The position numbers and the translations under genes were made by a program. This document shows, piece after piece, positions 16,200-26,899 of a stretch of DNA of 64,000 nt (its first letter is position 1; each line of letters starts with the position of its first letter). The notes beneath the pieces are model-generated. The model was given only the letters and a program-made list of their open reading frames with translations, was not told the origin of the DNA and ran no database searches. Source of the DNA: Arthrobacter sp. S39 (GTDB lineage: Bacteria; Actinomycetota; Actinomycetes; Actinomycetales; Micrococcaceae); NCBI RefSeq assembly GCF_004320525.1, contig NZ_SIHX01000002.1:521784-585783 (forward strand). Direction: 5' to 3'.

Positions 16200-17141
16200 A
16201 TGTACCGATTCGTGCTGCGGCGCCTGTTTTCCGGTGTCCTGTTGCTGTTCGTCATCACCACGGTCGCCTACCTGCTGCTGTACGCAGGCGGTGGCGACAT
16301 CGCCCGCCGCATCGTGGGCCCCACCGCCAGCGACGCCCAGGTTGCGCTGAAAGCCAGCCAGCTGGGCCTGGACCGTCCGCTCCTGGTCCAGTACTGGGAC
16401 TGGCTCACCAGCGCCCTGACCGGCGACCTCGGCCGGTCATGGTTCAACGGCCAGCTCGTCAGCGCCAGCGTCAGCAGCCGGGTCTCCGTCACCATCTCCC
16501 TGGTCCTTGGGGCCACCATCATCGCGGCCGTCGTCTCGATCGTTGTGGCCGTCTGGGCGGCGGTCCGCCGCGGCTGGGTTGACCGTGTGGTCCAGTTTGT
16601 GGGCGTCCTCGGCTTCGCCATCCCGGGCTTCCTGATCGCCCTCGGACTCGTGTCCCTCTTCGCCCTGAACCTCAAGTGGTTCAAGGCCACCGGTTATGTC
16701 CCTATTACGACGTCGTTCGGCGGCTGGGCGGCGACGGTCACCTTGCCGATCATCGCCCTTTCCATCGGCTGCATTGCCGCCGTGGTCCAGCAAGTCCGCG
16801 GCTCACTGATCGATGCTCTCCGCCAGGATTACGTCCGGACGCTGCGCGCCCGAGGCTTGTCCTTCAACCGCGTTGTCTACAAGCACGTCCTGCGCAACGC
16901 CGGCGGCCCTGCCCTTGCCGTGCTCGCCGTGCAGTTCATCGGGCTGCTGGGCGGCGCCGTCATTGTTGAACAGATCTTCGCACTGCCCGGGCTCGGGCAG
17001 ATCACGGTTACTGCCACCGGCCAGGCCGACATCCCGGTCGTGATGGGAGTCGTCGTTGCGACGGCCGCCATCGTGGTGACCGTCAACCTCATCATCGACC
17101 TCGCCCAGGGCTGGCTCAATCCGAAAGTTCGGCTGTCATGA
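16200..17141 (+). CDS. ABC importer permease, DppB type
   Basis: A 313-residue inner-membrane permease with about six hydrophobic helices. It begins with the family's MYRFVLRRLFSGVLLLFVI and contains the cytoplasmic EAA-like loop DALRQDYVRTLRARGLSFNRVVYKHVLRNA, which contacts the ATPases, and the C-terminal GGAVIVEQIFALPGLGQ typical of DppB/OppB. AAGGA lies 8 bases before the ATG. It forms the pore with the DppC half of the next gene, whose ATG overlaps this stop. Confidence 0.92.
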   Translation: MYRFVLRRLFSGVLLLFVITTVAYLLLYAGGGDIARRIVGPTASDAQVALKASQLGLDRPLLVQYWDWLTSALTGDLGRSWFNGQLVSASVSSRVSVTISLVLGATIIAAVVSIVVAVWAAVRRGWVDRVVQFVGVLGFAIPGFLIALGLVSLFALNLKWFKATGYVPITTSFGGWAATVTLPIIALSIGCIAAVVQQVRGSLIDALRQDYVRTLRARGLSFNRVVYKHVLRNAGGPALAVLAVQFIGLLGGAVIVEQIFALPGLGQITVTATGQADIPVVMGVVVATAAIVVTVNLIIDLAQGWLNPKVRLS

Positions 17142-19000
17142 TCGAAACTCCCCTCGCACTGCCCACGACGGCAGCCAAGGTTTCCCTTTTCCGCAGGCTC
17201 CTGACCCACCCCACGGGCGCGGCTTCTCTGTTGCTCCTGGTCCTGGTGGCCCTGGCCTCGGTCCTGGCGCCGCTGCTGGCAACCCACGATCCGGGCACCG
17301 CCAGCCTGCAGGATGTGCTGGCCAAGGCCGGGTCCCAGCACCTGCTCGGTGCTGACAGCGCCGGCCGCGACGTCTTCAGCCGGCTGCTGTTCGCCGGCCA
17401 GTTCAGCCTCGCCGGCGCCCTCCTGGCCCTCGCCGTGGCGATGGTCCTCGGCGTCACCGCCGGCCTGATCGCCGGGTACTACGGCGGCTGGTTCGACTCG
17501 GTCTCCTCCTGGGTCACGGGCCTGATGATGGCCCTTCCCGGCATGGTGGTGCTGCTGGCAGCCCGTGCCGTGGTGGGCCCGTCCATGTGGCTGTCCATGA
17601 TGATCTTCGGCGTCCTGCTCTCGCCCGCCTTCTTCCGGTTGGTCTACGCCTCCGTCACCGCCGTCCGCAACGAGCTCTACGTGGATGCGGCACGGGTTTC
17701 CGGGCTCAGCGATTTCCGGATCATCGGCCGGCACATCCTTACCGTGGTCCGGGCACCCGTCATCATCCAGTCCGCCATGGTCCTGGGCATCGCCATCGCC
17801 ATCCAGGCCGGCCTGGAGTTCCTGGGCCTGGGCGACCTGAACATCCCCACCTGGGGCAGCATGCTCAACGACGGCTTCATCAACATCTTCAAATCCCCCA
17901 CCCTGGTCCTGTGGCCGTCTCTGATGATCGGCCTGGTCTGCATCGCCCTGACGCTGCTGGCCAACGCCATGCGCGACGAACTGGAACGCAGCCGCGGACC
18001 GGTGAAGAAAAGCCGCAAAGCCGCGGCAGCGGCCGCAGCAGCCGACGCCGAAGGTGCCGCAGAGAAGCGCGGTGCCGCCGCCGTCGTACACGCCGACGAA
18101 CCGAATGAAAACGCCGGCGAGCTGCTGCTGGAAGTCACAGACCTGGGTGTCGGCTACGACCAGCCCGACGGTTCCACCACCCACGTGGTCAACCACGTGG
18201 GCCTCACAGTACGCCGCGGCGAAGTGCACGGCCTGGTGGGCGAGTCCGGGTCCGGGAAGACGCAGACCGCGTTCTCCATCCTCCGGCTCCTGCCGCAGGG
18301 CGGACGCATCACCGGCGGGTCCATCTTCTTCGAGGGCAAGGACCTGGCACACCTCTCAGAAAAGGAGATGACCAAGGTCCGCGGGAAGCGCATCGCGTAC
18401 ATCCCGCAGGAACCCATGTCCAACCTGGACGGCGCGTTCACCATCGGCAGCCAGCTGACCGAACCCATGCGCGTCTGCCTGGGGATTTCCAAGGCAGACG
18501 CCCGCAGACGCGCGCTGGCTTTGCTGGCGAAGGTGGGCATCCCCAACCCGGAACGCACCTTCAACGCCTACCCGCACCAGATTTCCGGCGGCATGGCCCA
18601 GCGCGTCCTGATCGCCGGCGCCGTGTCCTGCGAACCGGATTTGCTGATCGCCGACGAACCCACCACCGCCCTGGACGTCACCGTCCAGGCCGAAGTCCTG
18701 AACCTGCTCCGCGAGCTCCAGGACGAACTGAACATGGGCGTCATCCTGGTGACCCACAACTTCGGCGTGGTGGCCGACCTGTGTGACCGGGTCTCCGTGA
18801 TGCAGACCGGCCGGGTGGTGGAAACCGGACCCGTTCGGGCCATTTTCAACGATGCCCGGCACCCGTACACCCGCCAGCTGCTCGACGCGATCCTCGAGGA
18901 CACGGCACCCCGCGGAAAGTACACCGCCGGGAAGGCCACCGCGGCGCCAGCCGACGGCCAGTCCGCCGGTCCCATGGAATTGAAAGGAGTGACGTCATGA
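17138..19000 (+). CDS. Fused ABC permease (DppC) and ATP-binding protein (DppD)
   Basis: A 620-residue fusion. Residues about 1-280 are a DppC-type permease with six helices and the loop [21 protein letters not shown]. An alanine-rich linker ([21 protein letters not shown]) follows. Residues about 325-600 are an ABC ATPase with Walker [10 protein letters not shown], signature ISGGMAQRV and Walker [13 protein letters not shown]. The fusion couples pore and motor in one chain, as seen in many actinobacterial oligopeptide-type importers. It overlaps both neighbours by 4 bp (ATGA), so all subunits are translated together. No frameshift is involved; the frame is continuous through the linker. Confidence 0.92.
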   Translation: MIETPLALPTTAAKVSLFRRLLTHPTGAASLLLLVLVALASVLAPLLATHDPGTASLQDVLAKAGSQHLLGADSAGRDVFSRLLFAGQFSLAGALLALAVAMVLGVTAGLIAGYYGGWFDSVSSWVTGLMMALPGMVVLLAARAVVGPSMWLSMMIFGVLLSPAFFRLVYASVTAVRNELYVDAARVSGLSDFRIIGRHILTVVRAPVIIQSAMVLGIAIAIQAGLEFLGLGDLNIPTWGSMLNDGFINIFKSPTLVLWPSLMIGLVCIALTLLANAMRDELERSRGPVKKSRKAAAAAAAADAEGAAEKRGAAAVVHADEPNENAGELLLEVTDLGVGYDQPDGSTTHVVNHVGLTVRRGEVHGLVGESGSGKTQTAFSILRLLPQGGRITGGSIFFEGKDLAHLSEKEMTKVRGKRIAYIPQEPMSNLDGAFTIGSQLTEPMRVCLGISKADARRRALALLAKVGIPNPERTFNAYPHQISGGMAQRVLIAGAVSCEPDLLIADEPTTALDVTVQAEVLNLLRELQDELNMGVILVTHNFGVVADLCDRVSVMQTGRVVETGPVRAIFNDARHPYTRQLLDAILEDTAPRGKYTAGKATAAPADGQSAGPMELKGVTS

Positions 19001-19857
19001 CCGAGACCCTGCTCGACATCAAGGACGTCGTGGTCGAATACCCGCTCAAGGGCTTCCGTAAGGAACCGTTCAAGGCGCTCAAGGGCGTTTCCCTGGACAT
19101 CCGGCCCGGCGAGACAGTGGGCCTGGTGGGGGAGTCCGGTTCGGGCAAGACCACCCTGGGCCGCGCCGTGCTGGGCCTGGCGCCGGTCACCGGCGGCAGC
19201 ATCAAGTACCGCGGGCAGGAGATCTCCCAGGCCAGCCGGGCCCAGCGCAAGGAACTCAGCCATGAGATCCAGGTGGTTTTCCAGGACCCCTACACGTCAC
19301 TGAACCCGTCCATGACCATTGAGCAGATCCTCACCGAGCCGCTCACGGTCCGCAAGGTGGACCGCCAGGCCGCCAACAAGCGCGTGGCCGAACTCCTGGA
19401 CCAAGTCAGGCTGCCGCACGGTGCCGCGCACCGGCTGCCACGTGAATTCTCCGGCGGCCAGCGCCAGCGCGTGGCGATCGCCCGGGCACTTGCCCTGGAC
19501 CCGAAGCTGATTGTCTGCGACGAGCCTGTCTCCGCCCTGGACCTCTCCACCCAGGCCCGGGTCATGGAACTGTTCATCGAGATCCAGGAACGCACCGGCG
19601 TCGCCTACCTCTTTGTCTCCCACGACCTCGCCGTTGTGCGGCACCTCAGCCACCGCGTGGCCGTGATGTACCACGGCGAGATCGTGGAATGGGGCGACGG
19701 CGAGCAGGTCACCGGGGCACCCGAACACCCCTACACGCAGCGGCTTTTTATGGCCGCCCCCATCCCCGATCCGGACCGGCAGGCCAAACACCGCGCCGAC
19801 AGGCTCCGGCTCCTGGAACTCCAGCAGGAGCAGGACGTCCAGGCCGGCGTCGCCTGA
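18997..19857 (+). CDS. ABC importer ATP-binding protein, DppF type
   Basis: A 286-residue ATPase that pairs with the DppD half of the preceding fusion. Walker [10 protein letters not shown], the Q-loop [14 protein letters not shown], signature FSGGQRQRV, Walker [13 protein letters not shown] and the H-loop FVSHDLAVV are intact. The C-terminal extension ([14 protein letters not shown]) is typical of the oligopeptide subfamily. It lies at the inner membrane face. The GH3 gene begins 57 bp downstream. Confidence 0.92.
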   Translation: MTETLLDIKDVVVEYPLKGFRKEPFKALKGVSLDIRPGETVGLVGESGSGKTTLGRAVLGLAPVTGGSIKYRGQEISQASRAQRKELSHEIQVVFQDPYTSLNPSMTIEQILTEPLTVRKVDRQAANKRVAELLDQVRLPHGAAHRLPREFSGGQRQRVAIARALALDPKLIVCDEPVSALDLSTQARVMELFIEIQERTGVAYLFVSHDLAVVRHLSHRVAVMYHGEIVEWGDGEQVTGAPEHPYTQRLFMAAPIPDPDRQAKHRADRLRLLELQQEQDVQAGVA

Positions 19858-19913
19858 CCTTCAGCAGCATAAGCACCGATACGTCCTCCGCAGGAACAGC
19901 CAAGAAAGCCACC

Positions 19914-22427
19914 ATGGATACCCTCACCACTCACCCGAACGCCGACGAAACCACTGACCAGACCACTGACGCCCGGCTGAAGTCCCTCCTGGCTGACCTG
20001 ACGCTCGACGAGAAGGTCCAGCTGCTGACCGGCCGCGATTTCTGGACCACCTGGCCCCTCGAGAAGATCGGCCTGCGCCGGATGCTCTTCTCCGACGGGC
20101 CCACCGGGGTCCGCGGTGAAGTCTGGGACGAGCGCGAGCCGTCCATGAACTTCCCCTCCGCAGCGGCGATCAGCTCCTCCTGGGATCCGGGGATCGCTGA
20201 CCGGCTCGGTGCCGCCTCAGCCGTCGAGGCGCGCCGCAAGGGCGTCGATGTTGTCCTTGGCCCCACCATCAACCTGCACCGCTCACCGCTGGGCGGCCGG
20301 CACTTCGAGGCCTTCAGCGAAGACCCCGTCCTCACCGCCGAACTCGCCGCGGCCTATGTGTCCGGGGTGCAGCGCAACGGAGTTGGCGCCACCCCGAAGC
20401 ACTACATCGCCAACGATTCCGAAACCGACCGCTTCACCGTGGACGTCAAGGTCGCCGACCGGCCGCTGCGCGAGCTCTACCTGCTCGCGTTCGAAAAGGC
20501 CATCGTCGAGTCGAAGGCGTGGCTGGTGATGAGCGCCTACAACTCCATCAACGGGGCCACCGCCACCGAAAACGACCTGCTCGAAACCCCGCTGAACAGC
20601 GAATGGGGCTTCGACGGAGTGGTGATCAGCGACTGGACGGCCGTGCGCAGCATTAACAGCGCGAACGCCTCCCAGGACCTCGTCATGCCGGGCCCGGACG
20701 GCCCGTGGGGCGAGGCCCTGGTGGTGGCCGTGAAGTCCGGCCAGGTCGCCGAGGCCGCGATCGACCGCAAGGTGTTCCGGATCCTTCAGCTCGCCGCCCG
20801 CGTCGGCGCCCTCGAAGGCTTCGAGCCCGTGGCCGCCGAACCCGTGGACCGTGAGGACCCCATCGCGTTCGCCCGTGAGGCCTCCGCCGCGGGCACGGTC
20901 ATGGTGAAGAACGACGGCGTGCTGCCGCTGGACCCTGCCGCCGTCACCAAGGTCGCGGTGATCGGCCACAACGCCCGCTACGCCCGCACCCAGGGCGGCG
21001 GCTCCGCCACCGTGGTCCCGGAAAAGATCGTCACCCCGCTGGACGGGATCCGCGAGGTCTTCGGCAAGGAAAACGTCACCTACAGTGTGGGAGCCGTGGT
21101 CCAGGAAGGCATCGCCGAGCTGCCGCTTGAACAAATCACCAACCCCGCCACCGGGACCCCCGGCGTCCGGGTCCGGTTCCTGGACTCCAACGGCGAAGAA
21201 CTCTACGCCGAGGACCGCCGCTCCACCGCCCTGGTCTGGTTCGGCGGCGATGCCCCCATCGCCGCGTCCTCCACCGTCCAGTTCCACACCATCTACACCC
21301 CGGATGAAACCGGACAGGTCCGGCTCGGCTTCGCTACCGTGGGCCACGGACGGATCTTTGTCGACGGCATCCTCGCCCACGAGGCCACCATCGAAGCCAC
21401 CGGCACCGACCTCGGCGCCGCGTTCCTGGCCCCGCCGTCCGCGTCCGTTGAAGTCCAGGCAACCGCGGGGGTGCCGCTGGAGGTCCGGATCGAACTGGAC
21501 ACCGCCGACCGCGCCGGTGCCCTGTCCAACGCCCTGGCCATCACCATCGGCGTGGAAGCGGACGATACTGACCCGGACGCCCTGATCCACGACGCCGTGG
21601 AGGCCGCCCGCGCGGCCGAGATCGCCGTCGTTGTGGTGGGCACCAACTCCCGCGTCGAATCCGAAGGCTACGACCGGACCTCCCTGGAACTGCCCGGCCT
21701 GCAGGACCGCCTGGTCCACGCCGTCGCGGCCGCCAACCCCCGTACTATCGTCATCGTGAACTCCGGCTCACCCGTCCTGCTGCCCTGGCGCGACGAGGTG
21801 GCCGCGACCCTGATCGGCTACTTCGGCGGCCAGGAATTCGGCCACGCCCTCACCGACATCCTCACCGGTGCCACCGAACCAGGCGGCCGGCTGCCCACCA
21901 CCTGGCCGGCCAGCCAGGAGGATGTGCCCGTCATCAACGTCACGCCCGCACCGGACGGGACACTGACCTACGACGAAGGCATCCACATCGGCTACCGCGC
22001 CTGGCTCAAAGCCGGCACCACCCCCGCCTACGAATTCGGCTACGGCCTCGGCTACACCGACTGGACCCTGAACACCGCCGACGCCCCCGCAGAAGCCGCA
22101 CCGGGCGCCGTCGTACCCGTTACCGTGACCCTGACCAACACCGGCACCCGCGCCGGGAAAAACGTGGTCCAGGTCTACGCCGAAAAGCCCGGCTCCGCCG
22201 TCGACCGCCCCGTCCGCTGGCTCGTCGCCTCCGCCCCCGTCCGGGCAGAACCCGGCGAAACCGTGACGGCCGTCCTGGAGGTCCCCACCCGCCTCCTGGC
22301 CTACTGGGACAACGGCTGGACCTACGAACCCGGCAACTACACCCTCCGCACCGGCACGTCCGTCACCGACCTGCCGCTCGAAACCACACTGACGCTGTCC
22401 GCAGCAGACCAGGAAGGCGCCGCATGA
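19914..22427 (+). CDS. Beta-glucosidase-type glycoside hydrolase, GH3 with PA14-like insert
   Basis: An 837-residue cytoplasmic enzyme (no signal peptide). The GH3 barrel carries KHYIANDSETDR and the nucleophile Asp near residue 239 in VVISDWTAV. A PA14-like beta domain spans about residues 415-530, followed by the alpha/beta sandwich and a fibronectin III-like C-terminus (VPVTVTLTNTGTRAGKNVVQVY). GH3 enzymes with this PA14 layout cleave beta-glucosides and related beta-linked sugars. The ATG at 19914 is taken as the start because the upstream frame overlaps dppF out of phase. It probably removes glucose from the imported glycoside. Its stop overlaps the GH43 start. Confidence 0.9.
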   Translation: MDTLTTHPNADETTDQTTDARLKSLLADLTLDEKVQLLTGRDFWTTWPLEKIGLRRMLFSDGPTGVRGEVWDEREPSMNFPSAAAISSSWDPGIADRLGAASAVEARRKGVDVVLGPTINLHRSPLGGRHFEAFSEDPVLTAELAAAYVSGVQRNGVGATPKHYIANDSETDRFTVDVKVADRPLRELYLLAFEKAIVESKAWLVMSAYNSINGATATENDLLETPLNSEWGFDGVVISDWTAVRSINSANASQDLVMPGPDGPWGEALVVAVKSGQVAEAAIDRKVFRILQLAARVGALEGFEPVAAEPVDREDPIAFAREASAAGTVMVKNDGVLPLDPAAVTKVAVIGHNARYARTQGGGSATVVPEKIVTPLDGIREVFGKENVTYSVGAVVQEGIAELPLEQITNPATGTPGVRVRFLDSNGEELYAEDRRSTALVWFGGDAPIAASSTVQFHTIYTPDETGQVRLGFATVGHGRIFVDGILAHEATIEATGTDLGAAFLAPPSASVEVQATAGVPLEVRIELDTADRAGALSNALAITIGVEADDTDPDALIHDAVEAARAAEIAVVVVGTNSRVESEGYDRTSLELPGLQDRLVHAVAAANPRTIVIVNSGSPVLLPWRDEVAATLIGYFGGQEFGHALTDILTGATEPGGRLPTTWPASQEDVPVINVTPAPDGTLTYDEGIHIGYRAWLKAGTTPAYEFGYGLGYTDWTLNTADAPAEAAPGAVVPVTVTLTNTGTRAGKNVVQVYAEKPGSAVDRPVRWLVASAPVRAEPGETVTAVLEVPTRLLAYWDNGWTYEPGNYTLRTGTSVTDLPLETTLTLSAADQEGAA

Positions 22428-23923
22428 ACCTGCCCAACCCCCTGATCCCCGGCTTCAACCCGGACCCCAGCATCGTCAAGGTGGGCGGGGACTACTACCT
22501 GGCCACCTCCACGTTCGAATACCTGCCCGGCATCCCCGTCTACCACAGCACCGACCTGGTCAACTGGACCCGGATCGGCCACGTGGTGGACCGCGAAGGC
22601 CAGCTGGATTCCCGCGACGTCCCCACCCTCGGCGGCGCCTGGGCGCCCACTATCCGGTTCCACGACGGCCTGTTCTACGTGGCCGTCACCGACGCCATGG
22701 CCCGCGGCACGCTGGTGTTCACGGCCAAGGACCCCGCCGGCCCGTGGAGCGACGGACTCGCCATCGAAGGCGCCATCGGCATCGACCAGGACCTCGCCTG
22801 GGACGACGACGGCACCGCTTACATGACCTACTCCGGGCTGGACACCGTCACCGGAAACATCAATGAACACGGCGGCATCCTCCAGGTCCGCGTTGACCTC
22901 GAGGCAGGCAAGGCCCTGGAGGAACCCCGCAGCGTCTGGTCCGGCACCGGCCTGATGTTCCCCGAGGCGCCGCACCTCTACAAGCGCGGCGACTACTGGT
23001 ACCTTATGATCGCCGAGGGCGGCACCGAGCGCGGCCACAGCGTCAGCATCGCCCGCGGAACCTCCCCGGCCGGACCGTTCGAGAGCAACCCGGCCAACCC
23101 CATCCTGAGCGCCCGCAGCACCGACCGGCCCATCCAGAACACCGGCCACGGCGACCTGGTGGAAACCCCCGACGGCGGCTGGGCCATGGTGCTCCTGGGC
23201 ATGCGCCCCAAGGGCATGACCCGCGCCTTCTCCGCACTGGGCCGGGAAACGTTCATCACCCCGGTCACGTGGGAGGACGGCTGGCCCGTCGCGGAACCGG
23301 TCATCCTGAATCCCCGCGAGGGCGGCACCGCATTCCAGGATGACTTCGCAGATGCAGAGCTCGACGGCGGCTGGATCGCCGTCCGGCGCTTCCCCGGCGC
23401 GTTTGCCTCCACCGAAAAAGTCCCGGGCCGCCTCACACTCACCAGTGACGGCACCGGCCTCGACGACGCCCGGCCCGCGTTCCTGGGCCGCCGCCAGCAG
23501 TCCCAGGTGGAGACGATCGCCGCCCTCGTGGACGCCGGGGAGAACGGTTCCGGCGGCCTGGCCGTCCGCTACGACGAGGCCCACCACTACTCCATCGAAA
23601 CGAACGGAACCACCATCACAGCCCGGGCCCGGATCTCCTCGATCGAACAGACCTGGACGCACCCGGCCCCCCGTGGGCCGGTGGAACTGCGGATCGAAAC
23701 CCGGGAGCCGAACCCGGACAACGCCATCGGCAGCCTGAGCTCGGACACCATCGCGCTGCAGGCAGTCATCAACGGCGAACCGGTCACCCTGGCCGAGCTC
23801 GACGGCCGGTACCTCTCGGCCGAGACCGCCGCGTCGTTCACCGGACGGGTCTCCGGCGTCTTTGCCGGCAGTGGCACGGTTTCGTTCGACTGGTTCAGCA
23901 GCGAAGGCCGCGAACCCCGCTAG
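22424..23923 (+). CDS. GH43 beta-xylosidase / alpha-L-arabinofuranosidase
   Basis: A 499-residue cytoplasmic enzyme. The five-bladed propeller has the three GH43 acids: Asp14 in FNPDPSI, Asp near 122 in IDQDLAW and Glu near 180 in FPEAPHLY. From about residue 310 a beta-sandwich of the GH43 C2 type follows (DDFADAELDGGWIAVRRFPG), which shapes the pocket in exo-acting xylosidases. The substrate is probably a terminal xylose or arabinose; an apiofuranosyl residue resembles arabinofuranose and is a further possibility. The ATG overlaps the GH3 stop. Confidence 0.9.
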   Translation: MNLPNPLIPGFNPDPSIVKVGGDYYLATSTFEYLPGIPVYHSTDLVNWTRIGHVVDREGQLDSRDVPTLGGAWAPTIRFHDGLFYVAVTDAMARGTLVFTAKDPAGPWSDGLAIEGAIGIDQDLAWDDDGTAYMTYSGLDTVTGNINEHGGILQVRVDLEAGKALEEPRSVWSGTGLMFPEAPHLYKRGDYWYLMIAEGGTERGHSVSIARGTSPAGPFESNPANPILSARSTDRPIQNTGHGDLVETPDGGWAMVLLGMRPKGMTRAFSALGRETFITPVTWEDGWPVAEPVILNPREGGTAFQDDFADAELDGGWIAVRRFPGAFASTEKVPGRLTLTSDGTGLDDARPAFLGRRQQSQVETIAALVDAGENGSGGLAVRYDEAHHYSIETNGTTITARARISSIEQTWTHPAPRGPVELRIETREPNPDNAIGSLSSDTIALQAVINGEPVTLAELDGRYLSAETAASFTGRVSGVFAGSGTVSFDWFSSEGREPR

Positions 23924-23972
23924 GTACGCAACCAGCCCGATCCCCTTGACTACTCCGCCTGAAAGGCCTTCC

Positions 23973-26867
23973 GTGACAAACACGACCCTGACACCGCAGT
24001 CAGCCACCCGCCAGCAGGCCGCCGTCAGCCGGTTGACCGCGGAGTACCGCACGGACACCCCGTTCGTGGCCGAGCCACGGCCCCGACTCAGCTGGATTAC
24101 GGCCACCGGGAGCACGGACTGGCAGCAGACGGGGGCCGAACTCCGGCTCAGCCGCGGCGGAATGACGGAATCGGCGGTGCTCGGAGGCGCGGAGTCCGTG
24201 CTCGTGGAGTGGCCCTTCGGGCCTATCGCGGCCGGCGAGCAAGTGGAGGTCGAGGTCAGGGTCTCCGGGAACGACGGCGGCACGACGGACTGGAGTGCGC
24301 CCCTGGCCTTGGCGGGCGGTTTTGTGGACGGGCCGTGGCAGGCGGAAGCAATCGGCCTGCCGTCCCCGGTCGGGGAAGAACCCGCGTTGGGGCAGCCCGG
24401 CCAGCTGCGGTACGAGTTCACGGTGGGGGAGGGGCTGGCCAGGGCCACCCTGTTCGCCACCGCACACGGCGTATACCAGGCCGAAATCAACGGCACGGAG
24501 GTGGACGACCAGATCCTCAAGCCGGGCTGGACCGCCTACGCGGACCGGCTCAACCACGAAACCACCGACGTCACGGCCCTGCTGGCTCCGGGCGCCAACG
24601 CCATCGGCGTCTGGCTGGCCGGTGGCTGGTTCACGGAAAAGTACGGCTTCCACGGCTTCGCCAAACCGTTCTACGGCGAGCAGCCAGCGGTCAAGGTGGA
24701 GCTGCGCCTCGAATACACGGACGGGACGCGGGAAACCGTGGCCAGCGGCCCGGCCTGGCGGGCTTTCACTGGCGGCCCGCTGGTGTCCAGCGGCATCTAC
24801 GCCGGCGAGGCCTTCGACGCCCGGCGCACGGAAGCGGACTGGTCAAAACCCGGGTTCGACGACGCCCACTGGCTCCCCGCGCCGGTTACCAACGGGGACT
24901 GGGCTGAGGCCACCCCGGCCATCGCCCCGCCGGTGCGCCGCATCGAGGAACTGCCCGTCAGGGACGTCCTGACCACACCCTCCGGCGCCACGGTGCTGGA
25001 CTTCGGCCAGAACCTGGTGGGCCGCCTCCGGATCCGGGTCACCGGCGAGGCGGGCCACACCATCACGCTCCGGCACGCTGAAGTCCTTGAGGACGGCGAA
25101 CTGTCCCTCCGTCCGCTCCGCCAGGCGGCCGCCACCGACACCTACACCCTCGCCGGCAGCGGCATCGGGGAAGCAGGCGAGGAGGAATGGGAACCGCGGT
25201 TTACGTTCCACGGTTTCCGGTATGCCCAGGTGGACAACTGGCCCGGCGAGCTGGACCCGGCGGCGATCACCGCCGTCGTGATCCACAACGACATGCGCCG
25301 CACCGGCTGGTTCGAGTGCTCCGACCCGCTGCTGAACCGGCTGCACGAAAACGCCCTCTGGGGGATGCGCGGCAACTTCCTGGCCCTGCCCACAGACTGC
25401 CCGCAGCGTGATGAGCGGCTGGGCTGGACCGGCGACATCCAGGTCTTCAGCCCCACCGCCAGCTACCTGTACGACTCGCTGGGCTTCCTGGATTCATGGC
25501 TCAGGGACCTTGCCCTCGAACAGGGCCACCGCAACGGCGTGGTCCCCATCATCGTGCCCTCCGTGCTGGGCATGCTCGAATCGCCGGTGGCCGCCTGGGG
25601 TGACGCCGCCACGGTGGTCCCGTGGGTGCTGTTTGAGCGCTTCGGTGACGCGGGCCTGCTCCGCCGGCAGTATCCCAGCATGCGCGATTGGGCCGATGCC
25701 CTGCTCAAAGTCAGGGACAGGTCCGGGCTGTGGCAGGGCCAGATGCAGCTCGGCGACTGGCTCGACCCCGCCGCGCCGCCGGACAAGCCGGGTGCTGCCC
25801 GCACCCACGGCGACATTGTGGCCAGCGCCTACCTGTTCCGGTCCCTGGACCTCGTGGCCCAGGCGGCCGCCGTACTGGGGAACGACGCCGACAACGGCAC
25901 CTACGCGGCGCTTGCCGAGGAGACGCGGCAGTCATTCCTGGCTGAGTACGTCACGCCCGCCGGCCGGATGGTCTCGGACGCGCAGACGGCCTACTCGCTG
26001 GCACTGATGTTCGGCATCAGCACCGACCCGGCCCAGCGCCAGGCCCTGGGCGACCGGCTCGCCGACCTCGCCCGGCTGGGCGGCTACCGGATCGCCACCG
26101 GGTTTGTAGGCACCCCGCTGATCGCCGACGCCCTGACCGTCACCGGCCACCTCTATGCCGCCGAACGGCTGCTCACCCAGACCGAGTGCCCCTCCTGGCT
26201 GTACCCGGTCACGCAGGGCGCCACCACGATCTGGGAGCGCTGGGACTCCATCCTGGAGGACGGCAGCGTCAACCCCGGCGAAATGACCTCCTTCAACCAC
26301 TACGCGCTGGGCGCCATCGCCGACTGGATGCACCGCACCGTCGCCGGCCTGGCCCCGGCGGCGCCCGGGTACCGGAAACTGGCCATCGCACCCCGCCCGC
26401 TCAGCAGCCTTACGCAGGCGTCGACGTCGCACGAGACTCCCTACGGCCTGGCCAAGGTCGGGTGGAAGCGCGTGGGTGACCGGATCCTGGTGGACGCAAC
26501 CGTGCCCCCGGGGACCACCGCCGTGGTCTCGCTCCCGGACGGCTCCGCAGAGTTTGTTGTGGGCTCCGGCCGGCACAGCTGGGACGTTCCCGACGCCGGG
26601 CCGGCGGCTGAGCCGGGCGCGGCCTCGCTGGACACCCCGCTCGCGGACATCATGGACGACCCACAGGCCTACGCGGCAGTGTGGCAGACCATCGAGGCCC
26701 AGGATCGCGCCGGCGCCGCGGCGTTCCGCAAGGACACCGTCTGGTACCGGCAGACCACGCTGGACCAGAGCCTGCTCTTCACCCAACCCGCCGTCAAGCA
26801 GGACATCGCCGCTGCACTGGCCGCCCTCACCGACGAGCGCTCCGCCCGCACCCCTGAAAATTCCTGA
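23973..26867 (+). CDS. Alpha-L-rhamnosidase, GH78
   Basis: A 964-residue cytoplasmic enzyme. After N-terminal beta domains (LRYEFTVGEGLARATLFATAHG), the alpha/alpha barrel carries the family hallmark DCPQRDERLGWTGD with catalytic acids, then WYPVTQG-like WLYPVTQGATTIWERWDS and SFNHYALGAIADW. It removes alpha-linked L-rhamnose from plant glycosides or pectin fragments. The last 70 residues, after the beta-sandwich, form an extra helical tail (TPLADIMDDPQAYAAVWQTI) that resembles the N-terminus of the next protein. GTG at 23973 is chosen because GAAAGG precedes it at 6 bases; the longer frame overlaps the GH43 gene. Confidence 0.93.
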   Translation: MTNTTLTPQSATRQQAAVSRLTAEYRTDTPFVAEPRPRLSWITATGSTDWQQTGAELRLSRGGMTESAVLGGAESVLVEWPFGPIAAGEQVEVEVRVSGNDGGTTDWSAPLALAGGFVDGPWQAEAIGLPSPVGEEPALGQPGQLRYEFTVGEGLARATLFATAHGVYQAEINGTEVDDQILKPGWTAYADRLNHETTDVTALLAPGANAIGVWLAGGWFTEKYGFHGFAKPFYGEQPAVKVELRLEYTDGTRETVASGPAWRAFTGGPLVSSGIYAGEAFDARRTEADWSKPGFDDAHWLPAPVTNGDWAEATPAIAPPVRRIEELPVRDVLTTPSGATVLDFGQNLVGRLRIRVTGEAGHTITLRHAEVLEDGELSLRPLRQAAATDTYTLAGSGIGEAGEEEWEPRFTFHGFRYAQVDNWPGELDPAAITAVVIHNDMRRTGWFECSDPLLNRLHENALWGMRGNFLALPTDCPQRDERLGWTGDIQVFSPTASYLYDSLGFLDSWLRDLALEQGHRNGVVPIIVPSVLGMLESPVAAWGDAATVVPWVLFERFGDAGLLRRQYPSMRDWADALLKVRDRSGLWQGQMQLGDWLDPAAPPDKPGAARTHGDIVASAYLFRSLDLVAQAAAVLGNDADNGTYAALAEETRQSFLAEYVTPAGRMVSDAQTAYSLALMFGISTDPAQRQALGDRLADLARLGGYRIATGFVGTPLIADALTVTGHLYAAERLLTQTECPSWLYPVTQGATTIWERWDSILEDGSVNPGEMTSFNHYALGAIADWMHRTVAGLAPAAPGYRKLAIAPRPLSSLTQASTSHETPYGLAKVGWKRVGDRILVDATVPPGTTAVVSLPDGSAEFVVGSGRHSWDVPDAGPAAEPGAASLDTPLADIMDDPQAYAAVWQTIEAQDRAGAAAFRKDTVWYRQTTLDQSLLFTQPAVKQDIAAALAALTDERSARTPENS

Positions 26868-26899
26868 AATCCGTAAGTCCCGAAACCAAGAAGGCCCCG

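Noticed and set aside
14543..16261. 572-codon minus-strand open frame opposite the ABC binding-protein gene
   Set aside because: It is antisense to a gene with a lipobox and family motifs, and its translation has a shadow composition (valine, glycine, arginine).
17138..19000. Suspected frameshift or misread junction joining a permease and an ATPase
   Set aside because: The frame is continuous through an alanine-rich linker, both domains are complete, and such fusions are known in actinobacterial oligopeptide importers.
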